A DNA stretch of 64,000 nucleotides from Apostichopus japonicus. Taxonomy: Eukaryota > Echinodermata > Holothuroidea > Aspidochirotida > Stichopodidae. Both the position numbers and the translations under genes were made by a program. Below are positions 37,181 to 53,829 of the stretch, piece by piece. The DNA lies in NCBI RefSeq assembly GCF_037975245.1, contig NC_092575.1, forward strand, positions 4,953,501 through 5,017,500, read 5' to 3'. The notes under the pieces were generated by a model. The model had not been told where the DNA came from. It ran no database searches and saw only the letters and a program-made list of their open reading frames with translations. How positions within the stretch are numbered: the first letter of the stretch is position 1; every line of letters begins with the position of its first letter.

Positions 37181-38280
37181 TAAATGACAAGGTATAGTAA
37201 CAGAGAAACACAAACCCGTACAGAATACAGACAGGCAAATGTCTGTCTTTTTTCTTTCTGAAACTGTGCTTTCAGGAAAGATTGTAAGCAATAGTTCAAA
37301 ATTTCTTGGAAAAAACCGAGGACTTGACTTAATCCTCATGTTAGCTTCAGGGCATCCTCCTCAACATCAATATGTTACCAATTATTATTTCAAGTTAACT
37401 TCACCAACGACTGTAGATCCTTAACATACCAAATGGGAAAATATGTGTGTTCAATGATAATCATGTGATATAACGCTTTATACACAACACATTTATGCAA
37501 AAGCCTCTCAAAGACGTTGTGCAAGTGAAAAGTAGAACAATCATAAGTTGCAACTAAAAGCAAGATAGGAAACAAACAAATGATATAGTAACATTTAGTG
37601 TAGACATATATGAGGCTGTCTAAGGAATACTGTTGTGGGTGGGTGGGGGACAAACTTACTTGGAGGTAAAATACTAAGATTAGGGGGGGGGGGGATTGGG
37701 GGCAACATACTAGCTCTCACAATTATAGATGTTGCACGAAGCCGACATTGCTCACGCACATGCAACATTAAATCATACCACACTGGGTCCCGTTTAATAA
37801 CCCTGATGGGATCAGGTCAAAGCATTATAAGGGGTTACAGAAGAAAAGTGCCCTGGAGTCTTTCGATTTTACCTTTTCCGGATAATTTTGAACATTGTGA
37901 AACTTTGTTATCAAGAATGTTATGGATACTACATGGCGCCTACTGTACATGGTACAATTTTTCACAGGTAAAATACCAATACCGCGATATTGGTGCATGT
38001 CAGGAATATTATAATTAATAATTTGTTCTTTGTTGTTCTTATTGGACAACCTTTATTGTGTCTTCTTTTAGATCACCAAGCAGTGAATCATAAACTGTTT
38101 CAAGTGTTTTATGGACATTTTTTGTACTTTTAAATTGTTATTTTTTCTAAAGTGAATACGGTATCAACAGAGATGATTTAACGTGAGGTTAATTAACAAA
38201 GCACGTGAAAGCTGTAGTACGTCAGTATGTTACAAATTTAATAGATTAATTTTGAGCCAAGTGACCATTAATTAAAAACA
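37181..38280. other. Spacer before unit B
   Basis: There is a run of 12 G at 37683-37694 and short unrecognised frames (37635-38018 plus; 37390-37653 minus). Nothing is supported as a gene. Confidence 0.45.
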
Positions 38281-41200
38281 TGAATTTCGTGGGATATCAG
38301 AGATGTTGCCGTCAAATTACGAATTTTTTCCTTCATATTTCACACTTCTGCACCTACTTTTTTTTTTATTAAAATACAATCGGTAACTAATTGTTTCGTT
38401 AAAATGGAAAGATGTTTTGATTTCCTTTGTGGGGAAAAAATGGAAACCGTGCCCAAAAAGTACAACAATCAAATGAATTTAATTGTAAAGTTAGCACGAA
38501 CGAGGACTCCAGCGGATGTCAGCACGAGAATATAACTAGTACTTAATCTCTGACACAACAACTTCTCTTTACTTCTATTATACACAGCTTATCGCCGTTA
38601 CCAGCATTCTCAAAGAACTTACTGCTGTGGGGGTAACCTGCACTTTAGCACTGTAACAATATATATACTGTGGACTGTAACAATATAATATACTGTGGAT
38701 TTCATAACGGTGGAGATTGGAGTAAGGGGGATAATAGCTCCCGTTACAGTAAAACTTATGTGCAATAGTTTGGGAAAATCTAAAAAATCTATAATAAAGA
38801 AATACCTTGCCAAATGTACTAAACTAGCCCTCATGTGCAGCTATACAATATACAATCTTCGGGATGATGCTGACACTTGCCTCACACATATTGTAGATAT
38901 ATAGAGTATATTTTTTTCAGCAGTTTTTTTTTTTTTTTTACTATTTGCAATGATCGCATTTAGATTTGTACTTGTCGTTCTCTTAAGTTCTTGGTTGCTT
39001 GGTATTGTCTATCGTTTTAATCCCTTTATCCTTTTATTATCCTTAGTGTGGCTTTCTGCTAGCTGCGGTCGTTCAGACCTGTCATGCTTTCTATAGTCAA
39101 TTTTTTCTGTATTATGTACATTGAGAATTGATAGAAATGAAAATAAAAATAGCACTGATAAGCACGATAGTACTAAATCATCATAATCATTAACGAGGGC
39201 TGGTGGTTAGAAAATCATTACAGAGTAGCATATCATGTTCATGCAAGAACAAAAACAAACTAAGTGAACTCGTGTCTCCAACATGGTCTCTTTACAACGA
39301 AATTCGATGTGTTCTATAAATTCCTCACGGTTTTGTTGCAATAGTGTACCTATAATACAGTTTTAAGAAAGTACTGAATCGCGAAGTCACCAATTTAAAA
39401 GCTGTAATATCGAATTCAAGGAATATCAGTTTTTAATTATCTCCAATTTTCTGATATTTAATTTGGTAACAGAAGAGTGAATGACAAACTGATGATTAGT
39501 GAGCTTTATCTACTTTATTATATTGTAATCATTTATCCATACAGAAAATTAATCATTAACTACCAAACATTTATATGTTGATGGAATTTCAAATTACAGG
39601 CAAGCATCTTAACTGTATCACAATTAAAGCTAATCCACTACTAGAGAGGAATATTTTCTCTGTATTATAGTAAGTGTTATATTGTCTCCAGTCAGAAATT
39701 CCCTTTCCCTTTAAAATTTGATCCACAATTCAAAATGGGTTCGTAGCTACTGTTTTGTTGCAGCGGGAGCAGCAGTGGCAGCTGAATTAATGGAACTAAT
39801 ATTACATCTACTGGCGGCTATATCCTAGTGGATGTGCATTTTTGAAGAGGAAACCCCTCACTTAACAGAATAAGATAATCGTCTTCTGTGTTAGTCTTTG
39901 AATGTAGGTGTATGCAGCATGTCCTTCCAATGAACAATGAACTTCCAATGAACTAATAATCATGCCGAAAGAAAAAAATGGTATCATATTAAATGTTAAT
40001 GTAATAACTGACTGTTAACTGTAGTCTTTAATTCCATTGTAAACACCACTATATATAGTTGAAATTAACATTGCCTTGTCAAACATGTCTATCGAAACGC
40101 CAACATCCCATGTATTACACATTTACTCTCATAGGCATGAACGACAACAAATTTATAATTGTTGGCTTAATTCTTATAATTCATTATTGTAACACATCCA
40201 CTTTGGAAAAAATGTGTGCATACTGACTGGCCGGCCAAGGCCTTTTCGTTTTTAAACTGAACCATGTTTGTACGCTAACCAAATATAACTGATGTATGTT
40301 CATTGAATGCTTCAACGTTAAGGAAATGCTTTTATACGAGATATCTTCCTTAACCTAAGTTATTGATTACCATGTTGTTATTAATGCATACCTATTCTGG
40401 ATGACCACTCTAATCAAGCCAGCCCCTGCCAGATCAGACAGAAAATCCGTAGACACCTGCCGTATTGTGGTACAAAACAAGACTTGAAAACATTATTCCC
40501 TGAATCTGATCGCACACATAAATTTCTCTTTTTTTAAATAATCTAATTCAACAATAAGCCAGGTATTCCGTAATTGACTTATTTGATTTGATGGCATTAT
40601 GTGATAACAAATTATGTAGTTCATATGTTAATGTTTCAATGTATGCTACCATCACAAAGGCCTAACATATTCATGCAAACTTAAACAAGTGTGGGTTATC
40701 TCACATCATTCGTTCTGCACACTTGACGAATGAAGTAAAATACTTCATAACGGAAGATGAAAAGAAGAAACAGAGTCCGGTGCTTATACAATAATGTAAT
40801 GTATTATGCCATACGCTACGGAACGCCAAAAATAAAAAGTGTAGCTCCGGGGAATATTTTTCTCTTACTATTACATTTCACTTATACTTGCAGGAAGTAG
40901 ACCCAATATTAGTGAAGAAATAATGATTAAAAACAAAGTACAATAATACAACGAACTTTAAAAGGCATGTCATTCTTTCATATACATGTTTTTGCAAGTT
41001 ATTTTCATAACGGTATTATGATATATTAATTTTGGAAAATATTGTAAAGGAACCCTTTCTTCTAACTTTCTTTGTCAAATACTACCCAGCAGCGTTCATG
41101 AAGAAATTTTATTCTGCAGAATCGATAAAATCCCCAAAAGAAAAAAAGCGGAATAGAAGTAAACAATTGTAGGAATAAAACAGGTCTCAGCGTACGTCTC

Positions 41201-41460
41201 TATACATATGAGTTGTATTAATATACATCTTCAAGTTATCAATGGCTATACGCGTTTTTGGCATCTTTCTTCTCTTTTTGAAAGTACGAAGGCAGATTGT
41301 GTGGTTGATGTCCAGTTTACTTCGAATACCTGAGTCCACAAGGGTTAGGTGAGGGCATGCGAATACCAATAGCCATGTCACGGTACGAGTGAATGGACGG
41401 ACTCACTATGAATCTTGTACCATGTTTTCTCGTATTCCCAAGTTCTATTATTATAATATT

Positions 41461-41754
41461 GGCCGTGGCCATTGTTACTAGTCGTAACAATTATTTATAA
41501 ACTATTCTGACAACATCGACGAATTCATGCGCAGTAAAGTAAATAAAGCAACTTCGCATGTAGTAGGGTAACCCTAACACTAAAGCTAACCCTAAACACT
41601 AGCCCTGACCCTAACCTTAACCCTAACCGGAAATTATTGTTACTCCTAGTCGTAAAAATAGTACTCCTAGTCGTAAAAATAGCCACGTTAAAGCAACTGC
41701 GCATGCGTATTTATAAATTATTCTTAAGACTAGTCGTAAGAATAGCCACTTTAT
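41461..41754. mobile_element. MITE-like insertion with degenerate telomere-type repeats inside
   Basis: Unit A reads straight through this site. Here 294 bp are inserted between ATAATATT (41453-41460) and ATAATACT (41755-41762), a likely 8-bp target duplication with one change. The ends are imperfect inverted repeats (GTGGCCATTGTTACTAGTC at the left, GACTAGTCGTAAGAATAGCCAC at the right). The interior holds a degenerate CCCTAA array at about 41568-41625. An 8-bp duplication suggests a hAT-like mover. Confidence 0.6.
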
Positions 41755-41759
41755 ATAAT

Positions 41760-42760
41760 ACTATCTGTTTCTGCAGTAGCGAAGGATAGTTGTTGGCTGA
41801 GACAGAATTACAGAAATATAACTCAGGTGAAATCTCAGTCGGTTAAGAATACAGACTCCTATAGATCCTTTGCTGCTAACAAAATCCATGTGATGCTTCC
41901 GATCTAAAATGTTAACAATGTAACATCCAAAAAGTTAGCAACATGAGAAAACTTGATATGTTTGTGGAGCATGGATATTAAGTCCCTTGCAACTAGATAT
42001 GGTGGACTTATTGCGAACAGAAAATATCACAGAACAGGTCTTTTTGACATAAAGTGAAAGCTTGTTAGTCTTTTTTAAGAGTAGCCGTAATAGACAATGG
42101 GTCAGGCACAGAACAAAACAGGTTAGCGTTGTCAGAATAAAGAATCACTGAGATCAGATCCTTTGAACGATGCAGGTCGTTTTTGTCAATGATAAAAGGA
42201 GAAGACCATGAACTGACTCCCGCGGCCCGCCACAGACAACATTATTTAGGTTTGATGCATGGTTACATTTTCAAAGGGAGTTTATAAACCATTGCAAATT
42301 AGCCCTCTATCAGCTATCTATCGAGCTTAGAGAGTAGAAAACCATGATCCAGGGTGTCAAAAGCTTTCGGGAGCTAATGGAAAATGTCATTGTCGTAGTG
42401 ACCTTTTCGAAAGCGGACGAAAGAGTTTTGGTGTAAAATAGGAGGGCTTTAGAAGTAGATTTCCCCGTAAGAATACCAAACTGGCCATTGAATAATGAGA
42501 TTTGCTCAGTAAAGAAATTGAAAAAGAAGAAGAAAGGATTTGAAATATAGGATTTATAAAAAAGGATAAATGCTTTTTCGTCTGAAGTTAGAAATAATAT
42601 GACGATCATCGCTTTTTTTGACACAGGCAGTCCCCTTACAATTCTAGTCTTGGAATCGTATATAAATTGCTTCATGCAGGTTAAAAACAATAACTGAGTG
42701 GCTTTGCAATATCAATGCTGACATTTTCCACTATACTTGGAGAGATATTGTCAATGCCGG
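41760..42760 (-). mobile_element. LINE relic (CR1/L2-like reverse transcriptase), unit B
   Basis: Minus-strand frames give FNFFTEQISLFNGQFGILTG and TKTLSSAFEK, matching the reverse transcriptase segment around the GF-K-G-S-T region. Frameshifts and stops follow. It is orthologous in place to the relics upstream of copies A, C and E. Confidence 0.75.
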
Positions 42761-42917
42761 GTGAATGCGTCGTAATTGGAAATGATTCAGTGTGTACAGT
42801 TTACTCGTTGGCTTGGAAACTGCTTTAGTTTCACATCTATAAATATATCTATCATTATTGTTTCTTGCCATTTCTTACATTCAGCTCTCCGCTGCTTGTG
42901 CCGAAAGATAATGCACT

Positions 42918-47423
<4,506 letters not shown>

Positions 47424-47506
47424 TTAATCAAATAATAAAAAAGATCCTTATTTGCATGAGTACATCAGGCCTTTTCCCTTTTACATGTCCGTTAATGCGG
47501 GTATTA

Positions 47507-47512
47507 AATAAA
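47507..47512 (+). promoter_or_regulatory. Poly(A) signal of gene B
   Basis: AATAAA lies in the conserved context GTATTAAATAAAACTGTAGG, 84 bp after the stop codon, at the same relative place as in gene A. Confidence 0.65.
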
Positions 47513-48910
47513 ACTGTAGGCTTTGTTATTGGGTAACCTTCTTATATTATATTTTATCTGCGGTAGTGGGAGGTTTCTTTACAGAAGTGAAGTGATCATC
47601 TTTTTTGGGGGCAATAAGATAATTTATTTTCTTTCATTTGCAGTTGAGAACACACTGGTTTAAGTAAATTTCGCCGGCATCTCTATTATTGCTATAATTC
47701 GTGGCGTGCGTTTCTTTTACATTGTACTTCGTTATTCAAGATCCGTATACAAAATTGTACCAAATTATGACTACAAAGCACTAATTGAAATGATGTCAAT
47801 ATAAATAGTATACTTTTTCCCTCTTATTGTCATACTGTTGAATTAATGTGTGTTGATTTGGTGTGTGTGTTTGTGGTTATATACAATTATTGACGATGTT
47901 TATCTAAAGTATCTATTGGTATATCCTTCTTCAAAATGGTCAAATATCTTGCCATTTTCTTCATATGGTTCTGGCATTTACAAACATTTCGTCCCTACTT
48001 TATTCTGATTTCATCAATCAATATATATGAAATAATCAGAATCATGTAATGTTTGCTACGTTAACTATTAGTAAGTTGATATATTCACTATTGATATATT
48101 ACAGAATATTAACTATTTGATTATCGTTGATTGGTTGTGAATAAAAGTAGTGTTAATGTTTGCTTCTTGCAACTATCTTTATTTTCTAAATCTTTTCATA
48201 GATATGGCTCTTGACCCGTTAAACGATTTATTTTTATTATTTTTTTGCAATTCCACAAGCGGGCATATTAATGCCTTGATTAGCGAGCTATTCTCAACAA
48301 AATAATTTTTAATAAAATCATAAATATGATAAGAACAACCTCTAAATTGAGATTCGTTAGTCGGTAATGGGTGATTTGGTCATGAGAGCATAGTCCGTCG
48401 TTATTAGGCAATATCTGTTTGTAAAGTATGGTCATCCGCGTCTTGAAACGTGTTTAATTAATAATACTTTGAAATATATGCCCAACTTTATACAAATACT
48501 GTGAAAAAACTGTCCACACGCGCACATGATATAGTATAGTGATTAATTCTTCACTTTTCTGAGTAATTTAGATCACTTAACCGAAACTTTTGATTATCAT
48601 ATACCCTTTCTGAACTTCAAACATCCCAAAACCTAGCAAACATACGCCATTAGCATATTATCAGTTACTAGTACTGTTTTCTTTGCCTATATGCTAAAGA
48701 GAAAAAAGTACAAGTAGTGTGAAATAAGGAAGATTAAAGGTAATACTAACCATATTATTATTCTTAGTTAAAGTTGGATAATACTCTGATCAAGCAGATG
48801 AAAGGGTAAGGTTTATTTTGTTCCTATTCTAGCTCAAAAATCTAAACTATCATGATCAAGAAAGTTGCAAGTGCCATGACAGGTCAAACTCTCAGCAATC
48901 ATGTGGTGAA

Positions 48911-50194
48911 TAGTGATAAGTGATAAGTGCAGAAGTCCTCTCGCTTCCTCAGTAGATGGTGTTGCCACATCTCTCATCACATCTGAAAAGATATTACAAT
49001 CATGGATTCATATTTTTTTATAACAAAATTATGTCTGTTGATATTTTGGAGTTACTGCTTAATAACAAGTTGTAGTTTGGTGGTTCTTTTGATCTTTTAA
49101 CCGTAAAATGATAACACCATGTATTTGCCACATTTGACAAAATAGCAAGGAGAACATGAATAAACGAACTTCTAAGAGTGGAAGAAACTATGATTGATTG
49201 TGAAATATTCTAAATTCGTTACGTTAATCGGTGTCGATTACATAGATAAATACTGATCAAGAGTGTGGCAAATGCATCAATTTGGTGGAATTATTTTGTT
49301 CTACCTGCGCTGGAGCGCAATTTAGCTTAAGAACGCCATGAGTGATGAAAGAGATATATAGACTTTTCATTACAGGATGTCATTTACCTTCTCTCAAAGA
49401 GTTTAGATATTGAGTTTCAAAGTCACATAAATCTGAAAATAGAAATGAAAATTCCTTTATAATTTCCGTTGTGTTTAAATGTTTCGGATAACACACCATT
49501 AAAGATAAACTGTGTAAAAACTGGTTGGAAAGATGAATTAAATATGTGTATGACCAACTAACTAAGAATATGTACCCTTCACTTTTCTGACAAGTCCCAA
49601 AGAGTCTTAAATTTTAATGAGAAGCATGATTTAAATCAATTGAGCGATATGAATAAACAAGAGATCATTTGACAGATTTGAATGACATTAGAGAAACGTA
49701 TAATTGGTGAAAAGACTTGTGAAAAGGACTTGCTTCGGCAAAATCTTCGGTAAAATCAAGACTTTTTAAACACACATGGAAGCAAAAACTATATACTTAG
49801 CGGTTGTAGTATCTAGTGCTTGAAATATCCTGGTTACTTGAAATGAATCATAAATCAGTTTTCGTACTGTATTAGTTGATTAGGATCTATATAAAACCAT
49901 TTCTTGTTGTTCATGTATCTTCGCTTTGTTAGGTTTGAGAGAAGCAGTTTTTAAAACAACTTTACTTATAAACAAGTTTGGCTTAAGTACCGAACAAAAA
50001 TATTCGTTTATAAACACATTGAGATACGAATATGTCTTCTTTCGAATTACTGGTGCAGCTAGTGGTAAGACAAATAAACACCAAAAGGTAATTTGCAATA
50101 CTATACTATAAAGTGTCTCACTACTCGCAGATGAGATTTTGAGTAAATAATTCAACACTAGGATGAAATACACAAACAGTTGTCCTGGATCCAT
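48911..50194 (-). pseudogene. Inverted, truncated fibrinogen-related copy C (exons 1-3 only)
   Basis: Minus strand: exon 1 at 50194-50125 (MDPGQLFVYFILVLNYLLKI), exon 2 at 49432-49388 and exon 3 from 48982 to about 48911. Exon 2 is the 45-nt version (LCDFETQYLNSLRE) shared with copy E, not the 39-nt version of A and B. Exon 3 has a one-base deletion relative to the others and has lost its donor. The AG of the 5' UTR acceptor is also gone. Exons 4-7 are absent. The sequence after exon 3 resembles the 3' flank of unit A near 26020-26112. It is therefore a dead fragment lying tail-to-tail with unit B. Confidence 0.8.
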
Positions 50195-50449
50195 ACTCGA
50201 TACTAAATCAGCACACGCAGCAAAGAGATGATTGAAAGAAATGGCAAGAAGCAATAATGATGATGACATTGATACATTATAACTTCAGCAGTTTCCAAGC
50301 CAATGAGTAAACTTTATACACTGAATGCTTTCCAATCACGACGTTTTCACCCGACTATGATAATATCTCTCCAAGTATCGTGTAAAAATGTAAGCATTAA
50401 TATTTGCCAAGCTACTCAGTTATTGCTTTCAATATATTCCTGAGTCAAG

Positions 50450-51860
50450 GTTTATACCCTCCCAAGACTAAAATTATAAGATTACTTCATGTGCCACAAG
50501 AGAGGTGATCGTCATATTATTTTTAAATACAGGCCGAACAAACATTTTATCTTATTTTTTTTATTTTTTTCTATTTTAATCTTAAATATTAAATCTTAGT
50601 ATCTATTTTGTCAATTTCTCTTCACTACATCTAATCTTATTATTTGATGGTCAGTGTGGTATTCTTACAGGGACATCTACTTATCCAGCTTTCCTCCTTT
50701 ACACCTACACTCTTTCATCTGCTTTCAAAAAAGGTCATTACAAGAATGACATTTTCGATGATCTCTCGAAAGCTCTGAGACCCTGAATCATAGTTTTCTC
50801 ATTTCTAAGCTCGGGGTAAGAGGTCTACTTTTGCCATGGTTCGTAGTGCCCATTACTGCTTCAAACTTAAATAATGTTGTCTGTGGAGGGCCTCGGGAGT
50901 CAGTTCTTGGTCCTCCTCTTGTTATCATTTATGCAAACGATCTTTATCGTTCAAGTGATAAGATCTTAATGATTTGTTTTATTCAGACAAACTTACATAT
51001 TCTGTTGTGTGCCTGACCCATTGTCAATTACTGCTGGTCTTGAAAACAAAGCTTACAAACTTTCACGTAATGTAATAAAATGAACTGCTCTGTAATGTTG
51101 GCTACTAGCAATAAATCCACCCTATCCAGTTGCAGTGGATTTAATATCCATGCACAAGAACCAAATCAAGTTTTCTCATGTTGCTAAATGCGTAGGTGGT
51201 TACATTGATCATATTTTAAATTGGAAGCATCACATTGATTATGTGTGCAGCAAAGTCTCTAAAGATATTCTCAACCGCCAAACCATTTTGTTATGCTGTC
51301 TCAGCCAACAACTATCCTTCGCTACTGCAAAAACTGCTATTGCTTCAAAACAGTGTAGTGCGAGCACCTCTTTTTCTCATAGTAATACTCTTCCTTTCAA
51401 ACTCAACACTCTCAATATTTATCATATCACCACACATACATTTGTTATCTTTATGTTCCAATATTGTAATTAATTCTACATAAGTATTTCAATATCTCTC
51501 TTCAATCGGTGTATTCCGTGAACTAGATTCCAACGATCTCTTGGCATTTATTTAATTCGTTTCAATTCAACTCAGCATTGCGTCTGTTTCAAAAACTTTC
51601 CTAAGATATGGGATTTTAGCTATAGGTGGCCGTCTCAAGTCTACACCATACCATTGCTAAATTTAATATTGACAAAAAGCTCTTTTGTTATCTAGTAAGT
51701 ATTCATATGGTTTCCTGTCTTTCTCCCGCCTTATCATTTTATAGTTAACTGTAGCCTGGTTTTGTGTGGATACTTAGTGGAGTGTGGAGGAGTGGGACCT
51801 TTGTTTTCTCTGTCGACTCTCACTCAGTTATTTTTCGAAATATGACACAGTTAGACCAGG
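50450..51860 (+). mobile_element. LINE relic (CR1/L2-like reverse transcriptase), inverted unit C
   Basis: Plus-strand frames give LGPPLVIIYANDLYRSSDK (from a GVPQGSVLGP...YINDL motif) and GGYIDHILNWKHHIDYVC, with further pieces to about 51840. Frames are interrupted. It runs opposite to the relics in A, B and E, as expected for the inverted unit, and is the longest of the four. Confidence 0.75.
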
Positions 51861-52965
51861 CGAGATGTGATTATCATAGAATAGTTTATTTCGTTAGACC
51901 TATATACATCAAAATGTCTGCTTCTATGTTGTAAGTCGTTCTTTCTCATTTACATTATAGATTTTGAAAATGATGCGATCATATTATAATGATAGAACTT
52001 TGCATACATAAATACATGGTACCAGATTCGTAGTGAGCCCCTGCACTGGTATTGTGACATAGCCGTTGGTATTTGCACCCCCTCGCCCACCCTCGTGGAC
52101 TTGTACTCGTGCTCAGTCATTCGAAGTAAACTGGCGATCAATCACACAATCTACCTTTGTACTAGCAAAACGAGAAGAAAGATGTTAAAATGTGTATAGT
52201 CATTGATAACTTGAAGATGCTTATTAATACAACTCATAGAGACATACGCTGAGAACTGTTTTATTCCTAACCTTGTTTACTTCTACTGCGCTTTCTTTCT
52301 ATTTTGTATCGATTCTTTACATTTATTATATAATTTTTTTTTCGTGAATGCTATTGATTAGTTTTTGAAAATCCTGACAAAGAAGGTTAGAAGAAAGGGT
52401 TCCTTTCACAATTGTCTGCGTTGTATATGAAGCAAGGGATAGGTTTCCAAATTTAGTATATTCTCAATGCCGTTAGACAAAACCACCACAAACATGTTTA
52501 TAAAAATATTGACTTGCCATTTAAAGTTCATTGTGTTATTAATTATTAGAGTTATATTTGTTTAAATTATTATTTCTTTCAGTTTTTTCTTCTTCCTGCA
52601 AGTATAAATGAAATTTAATATTTCATTTATACAAATTATATCAATGTATATAAATTTTATATTCCCGGGGCAATTTTTTTCTTCTAATTTAGCCGTTCCG
52701 TAGCGTATGGCATAATACATCACATTACTGTAAAAACACATTATCTTCCGTTATGAAGTATTTTACTTCATTCGTCATTTGTACAGAATGATGTGGGATA
52801 ACCCACACTTGTTCAAGTTTGCGTGAAAATGTTGAGCCTTTATGAAGGTAACAAGTATTGAAACATGAACATATTTACAAACGTGCCATTTATGAGTGCG
52901 ATCAGATTTAGGGAGTAATGTGTTTAAGTGTTGTTTTGTACAACAACACGGCAGGTGTCTATTGA
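51861..52965 (-). repeat. 5' portion of inverted unit C
   Basis: Reverse-complement counterparts of unit A landmarks appear here: TATTGTGACATAGCCGTTGG (52050), CTTCCTGCAAGTATAAATG (52591), CCGTAGCGTATGGCATAATA (52697) and TACAACAACACGGCAGGTGT (52939). Similarity stops near 52965, just before a SINE. Confidence 0.75.
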
Positions 52966-52979
52966 TAGATGTGCAATCA

Positions 52980-53050
52980 GCGTCCATAGCCTAGTGGTTA
53001 GGGTGTCCGCATATAAAGCGGGAGGCCGGGTTCGAATCCCGGTGGAGGCT
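52980..53050 (+). mobile_element. tRNA-like SINE head (tRNA pseudogene)
   Basis: It folds as a cloverleaf. Acceptor arms GCGTCCA/TGGAGGC pair at six of seven positions. The anticodon stem TCCGC/GCGGG has loop ATATAAA (nominal anticodon ATA), and the T arm CCGGG-TTCGAAT-CCCGG is perfect. A box TAGCCTAGTGG and B box GGTTCGAATCC are intact. A non-tRNA body and an AT microsatellite follow, so a SINE head is more likely than a working tRNA gene. Confidence 0.65.
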
Positions 53051-53096
53051 GGAAGTTTATCCGTTCTGGATTTTCCAACTGACTACAATTGCAACT

Positions 53097-53133
53097 ATAT
53101 ATACATATATATATATATGTATATATGTATATA

Positions 53134-53185
<52 letters not shown>
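53097..53185. repeat. AT/TATG microsatellite
   Basis: Alternating AT with interspersed GTATATATG. It forms the tail after the tRNA-like head. Confidence 0.95.
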
Positions 53186-53188
<3 letters not shown>

Positions 53189-53434
53189 TATAAGTCTTGT
53201 AATTCGGAGGAGGACTATCACTTCTGGATATCCATGGGCGATTAATAATGCACACTTTTCAATGGTGGTAATGCGCTATGTTTGCATTTGTACATAAAGA
53301 CATTTATGACAGTAATCCCAACGTATACAACATATTACTACATAAATGATACAAATCAGGTTGATATTCTTGTTGAGTGTACAAAGTAAAATAATAAGGG
53401 AATTGTTACCAATCTGAGTAAATGATATATTCTT

Positions 53435-53660
53435 ATCGTGCCGTGCCGTGCCGTAACGTGTGATACTCTATGGGCATATGTCATACGATATTATACGATA
53501 TGCTATTCTCTTCAATGCCGTGCAATATGGTGAATGGTAGATTATATGCTAGACTATGGCATGTAATGCTATGCTATTTCTATGACATGCTATGCCACGT
53601 CATGTTGTGCTATGCTCAGTCATGATGTGCTATGTATATGCTATGCTTGGCCAGTATTAC
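53435..53660. repeat. Degenerate short tandem repeat (GCCGT, then ATGCTATG-like units)
   Basis: It starts with GTGCCGTGCCGTGCCGTAACG, then passes into about 200 bp of loosely repeated ATGCTATG, TCATG and ATACGATAT words. It fills the junction between inverted unit C and copy D. Confidence 0.75.
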
Positions 53661-53829
53661 ACTACATTTTGGTTATCAAACCAATAACATAAGAAATATT
53701 CTGTTAAGAGGAAAAGGAGAGTTAAGAATATTTGTAATGTGATTATTAAATCAAGTGTTTTATTCTTGCATTATAGTCTGCTCGTAAATACGTTTGGATC
53801 TTTTGTTTATATCATTTACACATTTCCAG

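Noticed and set aside
41568-41625. True telomere or chromosome end
   Set aside because: Only a short degenerate CCCTAA array, inside an inserted element, with unit B sequence continuing on both sides.
52980-53050. Functional tRNA-Tyr(AUA) gene
   Set aside because: The cloverleaf is good, but an ATA anticodon is not usual for tRNA-Tyr, one acceptor pair is mismatched, and it continues into a SINE-like body and microsatellite.
52928-53255. Open frames rich in Tyr-Ile on both strands
   Set aside because: Created by the AT microsatellite following the tRNA-like head.
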